From Casp-actino8 sp945862545 (GTDB taxonomy: Bacteria > Actinomycetota > Acidimicrobiia > Acidimicrobiales > Ilumatobacteraceae), in the NCBI GenBank assembly GCA_945862545.1, contig CAMAYS010000039.1:1-17505 (forward strand): 17,505 bases of DNA. Reading direction: 5' to 3'. Below are positions 1-7,394 of the stretch, piece by piece (within the stretch, counting starts at the first letter, position 1; every line of letters starts with the position of its first letter). The notes below the pieces were generated by a model. That model was not told the DNA's origin and did not search any database. It saw only the letters and a program-made list of their open reading frames with translations. The position numbers and the translations under genes are program-made.

Positions 1-230
1 GCACTTTCAATCTCGCCGTTGACAAAGCCAACCGCAGTGAGCACGCCCTTACCTCCGTAGCGACGACCACCGTCACGCAGTTCAACGGCCTCATGTTCGC
101 CGGTGCTTGCACCCGAGGGAACCATTGCCCGACCTCGGGCACCAGAATCAAGTTCAACTTCAACTTCGACTGTGGGGTTACCCCTGGAGTCCAAAACCTC
201 TCGGCCGAAAATACTGATGATCTCGCTCAT
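1..230 (-). CDS. eno: Enolase, N-terminal part (cut by window edge)
   Basis: Enolase interconverts 2-phosphoglycerate and phosphoenolpyruvate in glycolysis, in the cytoplasm. Only the first 76 codons are inside the window. The reverse-strand translation begins MSEIISIFGREVLDSRGNPT and continues with the valine- and glutamate-rich strand and the loop MVPSGASTGEHEAVELRD, which holds the conserved SGASTG mobile loop of enolases. The ATG at 230 matches the usual enolase N-terminus almost to the residue, so the start is secure. It lies 40 bases downstream of the mazG stop. A TAGTTT hexamer (237-242) sits six bases before the ATG and no Shine-Dalgarno is visible, so a leaderless internal promoter is possible. 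The placement of eno after mfd and mazG is common in actinobacteria. No abnormality is seen in the visible part. Confidence 0.97.
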   Translation of the reverse strand, partial: MSEIISIFGREVLDSRGNPTVEVEVELDSGARGRAMVPSGASTGEHEAVELRDGGRRYGGKGVLTAVGFVNGEIES

Positions 231-236
231 GACACC

Positions 237-242
237 AAACTA
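237..242 (-). promoter_or_regulatory. Possible -10 element for leaderless eno transcript
   Basis: On the minus strand, TAGTTT lies in the 40-base gap between mazG and eno, and six bases separate it from the eno ATG. It fits the TANNNT -10 pattern of actinobacterial leaderless promoters. No good -35 is visible, and eno could equally be read from upstream genes. Confidence 0.3.
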
Positions 243-270
243 GTGATTCCGACGCCCAAACCCATCAGGC

Positions 271-1593
271 TTAGAAATGTTGTTCGGCAGCCAATCGCTG
301 AGCGTTGGTCACATTTCGTAGGGCGACCTCGGGGTCAATGCCTCGTGAGCGACACTCAGCGACCACTTCAAGCAGATGCAGACCTAGATCAGAGATGTCG
401 GATAGTGACTGACTGGCGGTGGTGATCGGGAGGTTGGCTTTAGCGGCTTTCTTCAAAACGGCAGAAGCGTAAGCCAATGAACCAGTGGCCGGGGGTATGT
501 CATCGAAGGGTCCAGCAATGATCCCCTTAGCCAGTTTTTCGGCTTTTTTGATGTCATCCCATGATTGCACCAGCATCGCCTGATCGGGTTCTTGCTCGGC
601 GCTACTTGAGGCGAAAACGTGTGGGTGACGACGAACCAACTTGTCGTGAATGCCACGTGCAATATCACCCATCGTGAATCGTCCTTGCTGCTCGGCGATC
701 GCCGCGTGAAACTCGATTTGGTACAGCAGATCACCAAGTTCTTCCATGAGATGTTCATCACTCGCAGGATCATCGATATTCAGAGCCGCTAACGCATCAA
801 CAACTTCATAGGTCTCTTCCAACAGATATGTGGTCAACGATTGATGAGTTTGCTCACGATCCCATGGGCATTCTCGGCGCAAGGTACGGGCAAGTTCGTG
901 AAAGGCAATGAGGTCGCGCCCGACAGGGCTGCGCAAGGCTGGAATAAATATTGAAGTGAGATGGTCGGCCTCAAGAGTGTGATCGAGTTCGCTCCAGGGA
1001 ACAGTGATGACCACTTCATCGGCGAGACCAAGATGATGCAGAATCACCACCGGCATGTCGTCATTGCTCAGATCCGCTGAATCTTCGGCAGCCAATTTGA
1101 TATCGGAAAGAACCCAATTGGCATGGCAATGAGCCACGAGTAGCGGACCACTCAGCCCTGCGGCGGCCGTTGAAAATTGGTGACCATCAATTAAGTGCAC
1201 ACCTTGCTCAATGGGGTCAATGCCCAATCGAGACCAAGCAACTTCCAAAAACCCCATTGCTGGTTGCACGATGCACTCAACCCGCGGATCAGCCAGAAGT
1301 AGTCGGACTGTTCTCTCAAGTATCAGTGGCGAACCAGGAACGGCGTATAACACTGCACCAAACTTGAGAGCTGCTGCAACTAAATCTTCGGTGATTCTGG
1401 CGTAGACCGCATCAAAACTTGTTGCAGATTCATAGTGTGCATCAAAACTTATTGCATCAGCAACGAGATGTGCGCTGGGGTGTTGTGTCGTCCTCAGATA
1501 GCGATGTTGGTGAGCGGCGATTCGTTGTTTGGTGAAGTCGGTGATGAATTCGTCCCCGGCAGGGCCAAGACCAATGATTTCAATAGTGGGCAT
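271..1593 (-). CDS. mazG: MazG nucleoside triphosphate pyrophosphohydrolase with N-terminal tetrapyrrole-methylase domain
   Basis: This 440-residue protein has two parts. Residues 1-225 resemble the SUMT/TP-methylase fold: GLGPAGDEFIT at 8-18 stands for the usual glycine-rich first loop, and AVPGSPLILERTV at 84-96 matches the family's VPG-S/H-P motif. Residues 228-360 are a canonical MazG domain. They contain LRRECPWDREQTHQSL (238-253), the metal-binding EETYE (259-263), EELGD (284-288) and KLVRRHPHVF (318-327). MazG hydrolyses NTPs to NMP and pyrophosphate and removes aberrant or excess nucleotides. The domain order is that of the Bacillus YabN type. The role of the methylase-like half is unknown, and its GPAG in place of GPG-D raises doubt about cofactor binding. 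The start ATG shares one base with the TAA of the upstream lipoprotein gene (TAATG), which implies translational coupling. The MazG assignment is firm; activity of the first half is inference. Confidence 0.95.
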   Translation of the reverse strand: MPTIEIIGLGPAGDEFITDFTKQRIAAHQHRYLRTTQHPSAHLVADAISFDAHYESATSFDAVYARITEDLVAAALKFGAVLYAVPGSPLILERTVRLLLADPRVECIVQPAMGFLEVAWSRLGIDPIEQGVHLIDGHQFSTAAAGLSGPLLVAHCHANWVLSDIKLAAEDSADLSNDDMPVVILHHLGLADEVVITVPWSELDHTLEADHLTSIFIPALRSPVGRDLIAFHELARTLRRECPWDREQTHQSLTTYLLEETYEVVDALAALNIDDPASDEHLMEELGDLLYQIEFHAAIAEQQGRFTMGDIARGIHDKLVRRHPHVFASSSAEQEPDQAMLVQSWDDIKKAEKLAKGIIAGPFDDIPPATGSLAYASAVLKKAAKANLPITTASQSLSDISDLGLHLLEVVAECRSRGIDPEVALRNVTNAQRLAAEQHF

Positions 1594-2522
1594 TAGCTCA
1601 GGGGCACGATGCTCTGCGACTCAAGATCCCAGCGTCCATATTGTGGGTTCACCCAAATTTTGGCGCTCTGCATAATCGGATCAGTCACATCGGTGACAGC
1701 ATTGCCTGCAATCAGAACTGGGAGATCCGCAGATACTTCGTCGTATGGACGGATCAAAAGAATGACCCAACCAGCGTTGGGAATTTCGAAGGGGACTGAC
1801 AGTCCTCCAACTGGCACATCTGCGAGAGCGGTGAGGAAGTCAGGTGCGAATTGATTTTCGTAGATTTCTTGACTGATGCACTCCGACCCACTGGCTTCGT
1901 CATTGATGACGCCGCCGTTGGCCCCAGTTGCGTCAACAGAGAATTGCTGAGCGGTTGCTGCGAAATCTTGGCCCGCAGATAGGAGAGCGGACACTAGGTC
2001 CATCTGTTCTTGGGTCTCGGTCAAGATCGCCCGCAGACACACGGCACCAGATTGAATCGCGCCTTGGTCGTATATTTTTTTTATTTCTTCGTCCCCAAGT
2101 GCGAATGCCTGAGATGCGGCCGCCTGAGCCGATCCAGCGAGAACATAAAAATCTTGGACATGTTGAGGAGCCTCGTTAAAGCCATTGGCTTGTTGTAGAC
2201 CCTCGAGTGCTAACGCGCGATTCTCGTCGGAGATTTCTATGCCAGCGTCGGTTAACGCTGCGCGCAATACCTGTGTTGAGACCCAGTCCTGTAGAAAGGC
2301 TTGTGCAGAAGTCGTCGTGATGTTGCCGCTGGCACTGAGGGCTGACGGAACAGCCAGAGAAAATCCAACAAGGAGATCTTCGAAATCATCGGCTGCAAGC
2401 GATTCGCCGTTAAAGCGAATGGCATCGTTACTGACGGATGAACATGAGGACATCGTTGCCAGCAAGGCCACTAAGGCAACGGTGGAAGTGATGATTCGAC
2501 GAGAGGTAAGCACAAGGAACAA
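1593..2522 (-). CDS. SurA/PrsA-like peptidyl-prolyl isomerase lipoprotein
   Basis: This is a 309-residue exported protein. Its N-terminus has arginines at 8-9, a hydrophobic run at 10-23 and a lipobox-like MSSC with Cys27, so a lipid anchor outside the membrane is likely; Met at -3 is slightly atypical. An N-terminal helical region of SurA_N type follows (about 35-150). Residues 159-258 read as a divergent parvulin domain: VCLRAILTETQEQMDLVSAL, then AGQDFAATAQQFSVD, GANGG, and the closing GLSVPFEI..GWVILLI. Such proteins assist folding of secreted proteins. Cys162 and Cys215 could form a disulphide. The tail WVNPQYGRWD is a typical ending of actinobacterial members. The called TTG start lies two bases after the mfd stop, and a GTG three codons later is an alternative. 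Isomerase activity is not certain from sequence; a pure chaperone role is possible. Confidence 0.85.
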   Translation of the reverse strand: MFLVLTSRRIITSTVALVALLATMSSCSSVSNDAIRFNGESLAADDFEDLLVGFSLAVPSALSASGNITTTSAQAFLQDWVSTQVLRAALTDAGIEISDENRALALEGLQQANGFNEAPQHVQDFYVLAGSAQAAASQAFALGDEEIKKIYDQGAIQSGAVCLRAILTETQEQMDLVSALLSAGQDFAATAQQFSVDATGANGGVINDEASGSECISQEIYENQFAPDFLTALADVPVGGLSVPFEIPNAGWVILLIRPYDEVSADLPVLIAGNAVTDVTDPIMQSAKIWVNPQYGRWDLESQSIVPLS

Positions 2523-2524
2523 AA

Positions 2525-5500
2525 CTACTCGGCGGACTGGGGAGGGATGAGTTCACGGAGAAATTCGACAAGAAATGCTGCTGGCTCTTTGTCACGCGGT
2601 ATCGGCAGAATGAGTTGGCGAGCCGCCTCTTTGTGCAATGCGCCCCGAGAGAGTCGCTTCAGACGGGCGGTTTCACTGACTTTGAGATCAAGTGGTCCGA
2701 GTCGGGCTTGCGAGGTGGTGATGTTCAGGTCATTGAGGCCGAGTCGATGGCATTCGGCGCGCAGCAAACCAACAGTCAGTAACGCTTCGGCGGGTTTTGG
2801 CACTGGTCCATAGCGGTCCACCCACTCGTTGCGAATGTCGGTCACTTCTTCGGCGCTGGTCACTAAAGCCAAGCGACGGTACGCCTCAAGGCGCAGTTCT
2901 TCCTTGGCAACATAGTCCTTGGGAAGATACGCATCGGTTGGAACATCAATGCGGATATCGGAAGGCTCGCGTATTGGCTCACCTTTCATTTCCCCCACGG
3001 CTTCAGTGACCATCTGGCAATAGAGGTCATAGCCAACGGCAGCTATGTGCCCACTCTGTGACTCGCCGAGGAGGTTACCTGCTCCGCGAATTTCAAGATC
3101 ACGCATCGCGATCTTGAAGCCGCTTCCCAATTCGGTTGATTCACCGATGGTGCGGAGTCTTTCGTACGCTTCTTCCGTGAGAATCTTGTCGCGTGGATGA
3201 AAGAGATAGGCATATGCCCGTTGTCCGCTGCGACCGACGCGCCCACGGAGTTGATGCATTTGTCCGAGACCCAGTAGATCGGCGCGTTCAACCACCAAAG
3301 TGTTCACGGTTGGCATGTCGATACCACTTTCAATGATCGTCGTGCACACCAAAACGTCAAATTCGCCTTCCCAGAAATCAACGACTACCTGTTCGAGGGT
3401 GCCTTCATCCATTTGTCCATGAGCGATGGCAATACGTGCTTCTGGTACAAGTTCGCGTAGTCGCGACGCACATTCCTCAATCGACTGGACGCGGTTGTGG
3501 ACCCAAAACACTTGACCTTCGCGTAACAGTTCGCGGCGAATTGATTCGACAGCGACACGCTCATCGTATTCTCCAACAAAAGTAAGAATCGGCTGGCGAT
3601 CTGCTGGGGGAGTTTGTAGCAAACTGAGATCTCGAATGCCCACCAAACTCATTTCTAAAGTTCGTGGAATTGGCGTAGCTGTCAGAGTCAAAACATCGAC
3701 ATCGTTCTTCAGCAACTTCATTGCTTCTTTGTGTTGTACGCCGAAGCGCTGTTCCTCGTCCACGATGAGTAGTCCGAGGTTCTTGAACTTGATGCCGTTC
3801 GATAACAAGCGATGAGTTCCGATGACACAATCAACTTCGCCGCTCTCAAGTCCCTTGATGACTTTGTTTGCTTCGGCATTAGTAAGAAAGCGCGAGAGGA
3901 CTTCAACTCGTACCGGATAACCGGCAAAGCGATCGGCGAATGTATTGCCGTGTTGTGAGGCCAACAGTGTGGTCGGTACCAATACTGCAACTTGCATTCC
4001 ATCTTGGATGGCCTTAAACGCGGCGCGTACAGCGATTTCTGTTTTACCGAAACCAACATCTCCACAAACCAGACGGTCCATGGGGAAAGCCCGTTCCATA
4101 TCGGACTTGGTGTCCTCGATAGCTTTTTTCTGATCGGGAGTTTCAACAAATGGAAAAGAGTCTTCCATTTCAAATTGCCATGGCGTGTCTGAAGAAAAAG
4201 CATGTCCTTGGGCATTAACACGTTTTTGGTATAAGACCACTAACTCTTGGGCGATCTCACGAACTGCACTGCGAACTTTTGCTTTCGAACGAGCAAAATC
4301 TCCACCGCCAAGTCGATGCAAAACTGGCGCTTCTCCACCCACGTAATGACGAACCGTGTCAATTTGGTCTGAAGGAACGTAAACCTTGTCGCCACCCTTA
4401 TACGCCAACAATAAATAGTCTCGTTCGATGCCGCCAACGGTGCGTTTGACCATGCCCTCAAATTTTGCGACGCCATGGATGTAGTGCACGACATAGTTGC
4501 CAGTCTTTAAGTCCTCAAAGACCGTGACACCTTCACGTCGCTTAGGTCGTGGCGCACGATGCGATCGTCGTCGCCCAGTGATGTCGGCCTCGGTGATGAC
4601 TGCCAACTTCGCTGAAGGAATGCAGAAGCCTCGATGTAGCGAGGTCACCACGATTGCTCCTCCAGCACTGGCGAGATTAGTTGCAGAGCCATCAACTGGC
4701 GTCGTATAAATCGAGAGTTGTAGTCCAGCATTACTAAAAATTTCACTGAGACGATTGGCCGAACTTTCTCCGTCGGCGGCCACGATGACGCGATAACCCG
4801 AGGACAACAAAGTACGCATTCGCTCGGCAATTCCTTCGCCGCTACCAGCCATTGCGCCCCAACCACTTGATTCCATGAGGGGCATGTCTGGACCATCGGC
4901 GACGGGTATGAGATTCCATGAGCCGCGCGTTTCACTGAGTAGACGGTCGGGAGTCGAATATAAGCGTGGAAATTCGCGATCCGCGTCACGTGCCCAAGAC
5001 GAAGCCAATGCTTTAGCGAGATCAGCTTCTTCGGCTAACAGATCAACTGCTCGATCGCGCATCCGGCGCGGCTCAATCAGCAACATCTTTGATCCCTTGG
5101 GCAAGACATCACTGAGCAATGTCGGGCTTTGTGTGAGCCATGGCAACCAACTCTCCATACCGTCAAAAAGTAAACCTTCGCTGAGACGCTCCCAATGCTC
5201 GCGCCCCCAGGGTTCAGAGGCCACGAAAGAACTGGCACGCGCGCGCACGGCATCATTTAAAATGAGTTCACGGGCGGGGAAGATCGTGAACTCTTCAAGA
5301 TCATCATCGCTGCGTTGGTCATGTACTGAAAAAGTTGTCAGGCGGTCTACTTCGTCGCCCCAAAGATCAATTCGGATTGGGGCGTCGGCTGTTGATGGAA
5401 AAATGTCAACGATCGCTCCCCGGCGAGCAACTTCGCCACGGTGCTCCACGAGTTCTTCGCGGCGATAGCCACCGTTGATCAAAGTACGCATTAATTCATC

Positions 5501-5992
5501 AGGATCGAGAGAGCTTCCACGACGAATAATCACGGGAGTGTTGGTTGCCGTATCGGGGCCGAGTTGTTGTAGTAGGGCGCGCATTGAAGCGACAATGATC
5601 TGTGGAGAGCGCTCTGGGTCTTGGAGACGCCACAGCACTTCGAGTCGCCGCCCCATTGTTTCAACACTTGGGCTGACGCGCTCAAAAGGCAAGGTTTCCC
5701 ACGCGGGGAAGAGCATCACATCACCAGGGGGCATAAATGCTTTGATGTCGTCGGCTAACTGTGCAGCCATGGTGCTTGTCGGGCAGGCCACGACTACTGG
5801 GCGACGTCCCGACAATTGAGCGAGAGCAGCGATAGCGATGCTGCGCGCTGTTTCTGGAACTGCGACCGTGCCATCAGGCGATCCGATCAGGCTCATCAGC
5901 GCACGATCATCACGCAGGGCCGTCGGCAACGACGCCAAGACTCCCGATGGGGCATTGTGTGTCACGGTTTTTTGTGGAGTGCTGCTACTCAC
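2525..5992 (-). CDS. mfd: Transcription-repair coupling factor
   Basis: Mfd is a large DNA translocase that pushes stalled RNA polymerase off damaged templates and recruits UvrA. The 1155 residues cover the whole family length. The UvrB-like N-terminal module includes LFPAWETLPFERVSP (94-108). The RNA-polymerase-interacting (CarD-like) domain begins at GNYVVHYIHGVAKFEG (498-513). The translocase has Walker A GDVGFGKTE (644-652), the DEEQ box (745-748), TATPIPRTLEMS (771-782) and motif VI QLRGRVGRSGQRAY (914-927). The C-terminal regulatory domain runs to the end. The GTG start overlaps the pth stop as GTGA, so translation is probably coupled, and the stop is two bases before the lipoprotein gene. 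Long open frames on the opposite strand are shadows. There is no frameshift or missing motif, and function is very secure. Confidence 0.98.
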   Translation of the reverse strand: MSSSTPQKTVTHNAPSGVLASLPTALRDDRALMSLIGSPDGTVAVPETARSIAIAALAQLSGRRPVVVACPTSTMAAQLADDIKAFMPPGDVMLFPAWETLPFERVSPSVETMGRRLEVLWRLQDPERSPQIIVASMRALLQQLGPDTATNTPVIIRRGSSLDPDELMRTLINGGYRREELVEHRGEVARRGAIVDIFPSTADAPIRIDLWGDEVDRLTTFSVHDQRSDDDLEEFTIFPARELILNDAVRARASSFVASEPWGREHWERLSEGLLFDGMESWLPWLTQSPTLLSDVLPKGSKMLLIEPRRMRDRAVDLLAEEADLAKALASSWARDADREFPRLYSTPDRLLSETRGSWNLIPVADGPDMPLMESSGWGAMAGSGEGIAERMRTLLSSGYRVIVAADGESSANRLSEIFSNAGLQLSIYTTPVDGSATNLASAGGAIVVTSLHRGFCIPSAKLAVITEADITGRRRSHRAPRPKRREGVTVFEDLKTGNYVVHYIHGVAKFEGMVKRTVGGIERDYLLLAYKGGDKVYVPSDQIDTVRHYVGGEAPVLHRLGGGDFARSKAKVRSAVREIAQELVVLYQKRVNAQGHAFSSDTPWQFEMEDSFPFVETPDQKKAIEDTKSDMERAFPMDRLVCGDVGFGKTEIAVRAAFKAIQDGMQVAVLVPTTLLASQHGNTFADRFAGYPVRVEVLSRFLTNAEANKVIKGLESGEVDCVIGTHRLLSNGIKFKNLGLLIVDEEQRFGVQHKEAMKLLKNDVDVLTLTATPIPRTLEMSLVGIRDLSLLQTPPADRQPILTFVGEYDERVAVESIRRELLREGQVFWVHNRVQSIEECASRLRELVPEARIAIAHGQMDEGTLEQVVVDFWEGEFDVLVCTTIIESGIDMPTVNTLVVERADLLGLGQMHQLRGRVGRSGQRAYAYLFHPRDKILTEEAYERLRTIGESTELGSGFKIAMRDLEIRGAGNLLGESQSGHIAAVGYDLYCQMVTEAVGEMKGEPIREPSDIRIDVPTDAYLPKDYVAKEELRLEAYRRLALVTSAEEVTDIRNEWVDRYGPVPKPAEALLTVGLLRAECHRLGLNDLNITTSQARLGPLDLKVSETARLKRLSRGALHKEAARQLILPIPRDKEPAAFLVEFLRELIPPQSAE

Positions 5993-6633
5993 AATGTGTT
6001 GTACATGTTCATGGCAGCATCAACGCCATCAAGGATTATTTTTTCCACTGCGTCGGCTGCAATATTGACTGCCACATCTAAAAGTTGGCGTTCCGCAGCG
6101 GGAACTTTGGAGAGCACGTGATTGGCTCCTTGCTCCTTGTTGCTGGGTTTGCCGACACCAAGACGGACACGGATGAACTCCTGTGTTGCGACGTGCGAGG
6201 CGATACTTCGCAAGCCATTGTGTCCGCTCAACCCTCCGCCCTTTTTTATTTTCACGGTGCCAGGTGCAAGATCAAGTTCGTCTTGAATAACGATCAATGC
6301 ATCAACGGACTTAAACCCGTAACGGCGCATCAACTTGCGGACCGCCTGCCCGCTTTCATTCATAAATGTGGTTGGGAAGGCAAGCACTGCACGTTTGGTG
6401 TTTTGAGTCGCATTTGTTATACGAACTTCGGCAACCAAGGCAGAGTCGCGGCCAGATTTCAACGCCTCGTTACCTCTGCGTGCAAGTTCAACGACAACTT
6501 CTTCGCCCACATTGTGCCGCGAGCGGGCATATTGCTTACCAGGGTTACCGAGTCCGATAACAAGGGCGTCGAACGAAGACGAGTTTTTACCCGATGAATC
6601 TGAAGATCTAGATGAGCGGCCGAAGAGGCCCAT
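5989..6633 (-). CDS. pth: Peptidyl-tRNA hydrolase
   Basis: Pth cleaves the ester bond of peptidyl-tRNAs released from stalled ribosomes and so recycles tRNA. The protein is 214 residues. The core begins at about residue 22 with LVIGLGNPGKQYARSRHNVG. The residues needed for catalysis and substrate binding are in place: Asn30, catalytic His40, Asn92 (FMNESG), Asp118 (QDELDL) and Asn139 (GHNGLRS). The first 20 residues form an extra serine-rich, probably disordered leader (SSRSSDSSGKNSSS) before the usual start of the fold, which makes the protein longer than the common 185-200. The ATG lies eight bases after the rplY stop. No downstream ATG precedes the core, which supports the longer start, although a non-ATG start nearer the core cannot be excluded. 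The 3' end overlaps mfd by four bases. The rplY-pth pairing is classic. Confidence 0.96.
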   Translation of the reverse strand: MGLFGRSSRSSDSSGKNSSSFDALVIGLGNPGKQYARSRHNVGEEVVVELARRGNEALKSGRDSALVAEVRITNATQNTKRAVLAFPTTFMNESGQAVRKLMRRYGFKSVDALIVIQDELDLAPGTVKIKKGGGLSGHNGLRSIASHVATQEFIRVRLGVGKPSNKEQGANHVLSKVPAAERQLLDVAVNIAADAVEKIILDGVDAAMNMYNTL

Positions 6634-6641
6634 TGGCTATC

Positions 6642-7274
6642 TCAGGACTTGGACTTGTCATCAGTGGCGGCTGCGGCTGCGCCTTCGCCAGCAGGAGCGG
6701 CGACAGGAGCGACTTCGGCCTTTGAACCAGCAATGGCAGTCACGATGGGAAGATCAGGATCGCCAAGTGCACGAGTGCCCTTGGGCAAAGTGATGGCTCC
6801 AAGACGGATCACATCACCAGGCTGCATCTCAGAAATGTCAATGGTGATTTCACTCGGCATGTTGGCTGGGGTGGTCACAATGTCGATCGTGTCTTCTGAT
6901 GGGTCAACAAGTCCACCCTCTGCGACAACGGCTTTAGCTTCTCCGACCAAGCGCACTGGAACTGCGATGGTGAGTTCTTCACTCATGTTGATGCGCAAGA
7001 AATCAACATGAGCCACTGTGCGGCGAACTGGGTGACGTTGCATCTCTTTGACGACGGCGGGGTAGACGTTGCCGTCCACGGCGATTTCAAGAATGGTGTT
7101 TGTGCCAGCGGCACCAGACAGTGCGAGGCGCAGATCGCGGCGATCGATAATCACCGAAATAGGAGCCATGCCCTGACCGTAAATCACGGCGGGGATCTTT
7201 TCTTCGCGACGGAGGCGACGTGAAGCCGGGCTTCCTGTGGTACGACCAGTTGTTGCTACAAGGGTGGTGGACAT
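6642..7274 (-). CDS. rplY: 50S ribosomal protein L25, long (Ctc/TL5) form
   Basis: L25 binds 5S rRNA in the large ribosomal subunit; the two-domain Ctc form is often tied to general stress. From the chosen ATG the protein has 210 residues. An N-terminal L25 domain (about 5-92) contains GSPASRRLRREEKIPAVIYG and ends in KEMQRHPVRRTVAHVDFLRI. A C-terminal TL5-type beta domain (about 95-180) contains VPVRLVGEAKAV and MQPGDVIRLGAITLPKG. A flexible tail rich in Ala, Glu and Lys closes the protein. I chose the ATG at 7274 because AAAGGT sits about eight bases upstream and residues LVATTGRTTGSPASRRLR then start like other family members. A TTG five codons earlier (7289) would lie across that ribosome-binding site. 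It heads the minus-strand train to pth and mfd, downstream of the prs terminator. Confidence 0.96.
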   Translation of the reverse strand: MSTTLVATTGRTTGSPASRRLRREEKIPAVIYGQGMAPISVIIDRRDLRLALSGAAGTNTILEIAVDGNVYPAVVKEMQRHPVRRTVAHVDFLRINMSEELTIAVPVRLVGEAKAVVAEGGLVDPSEDTIDIVTTPANMPSEITIDISEMQPGDVIRLGAITLPKGTRALGDPDLPIVTAIAGSKAEVAPVAAPAGEGAAAAATDDKSKS

Positions 7275-7290
7275 GGCGAGACCTTTCAAA

Positions 7291-7308
7291 CTGGACCAGA
7301 CGATCCAG
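7291..7308 (-). promoter_or_regulatory. Small hairpin in rplY 5' leader
   Basis: On the minus strand CTGGA and TCCAG flank an eight-base loop, a few bases upstream of the AAAGG ribosome-binding site of rplY. It could influence initiation or be a feedback site for L25, but five base pairs is short and could be chance. Confidence 0.2.
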
Positions 7309-7328
7309 ACGCTCAGAGACAGATGCCA

Positions 7329-7334
7329 AGGCTA
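7329..7334 (-). promoter_or_regulatory. Possible -10 element for rplY-pth-mfd train
   Basis: TAGCCT on the minus strand lies just after the T-tract of the prs terminator and about 55 bases before the rplY ATG. It fits the TANNNT -10 pattern, and the same hexamer precedes metG and ychF. The -35 region would fall inside the terminator stem and is not consensus-like. A promoter is expected here because the terminator should block read-through from prs. Confidence 0.4.
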
Positions 7335-7339
7335 GAGGC

Positions 7340-7379
7340 AAAAAAGCGGTTTCTCCACCCTGACGAGCAGGAGGAACCG
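7340..7379 (-). terminator. Intrinsic terminator after prs
   Basis: Read on the minus strand, CGGTTCCTCC (7379-7370) pairs with GGAGAAACCG (7356-7347) to make a ten-pair stem with one mismatch around a 13-base loop. One C and then six T residues (7345-7340) follow. This is a textbook Rho-independent terminator, starting 15 bases after the prs stop. It separates prs from rplY, genes often co-transcribed in other bacteria. Confidence 0.85.
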
Positions 7380-7394
7380 AGATATTGATCAGGT

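Noticed and set aside
4875..5468. 197-codon open frame on the plus strand, antisense to mfd
   Set aside because: It is Arg/Ser-rich, lies wholly inside the well-supported mfd gene, has no recognisable motif and no ribosome-binding context. It is a shadow frame.
6085..6597. 170-codon plus-strand frame antisense to pth
   Set aside because: It covers the conserved pth core in reverse. The sequence shows no domain pattern, and pth explains the conservation.
7275..7289. TTG start for rplY at 7289
   Set aside because: It would place the start on top of the AAAGGT ribosome-binding site of the ATG at 7274, and the added five residues are not family-like.
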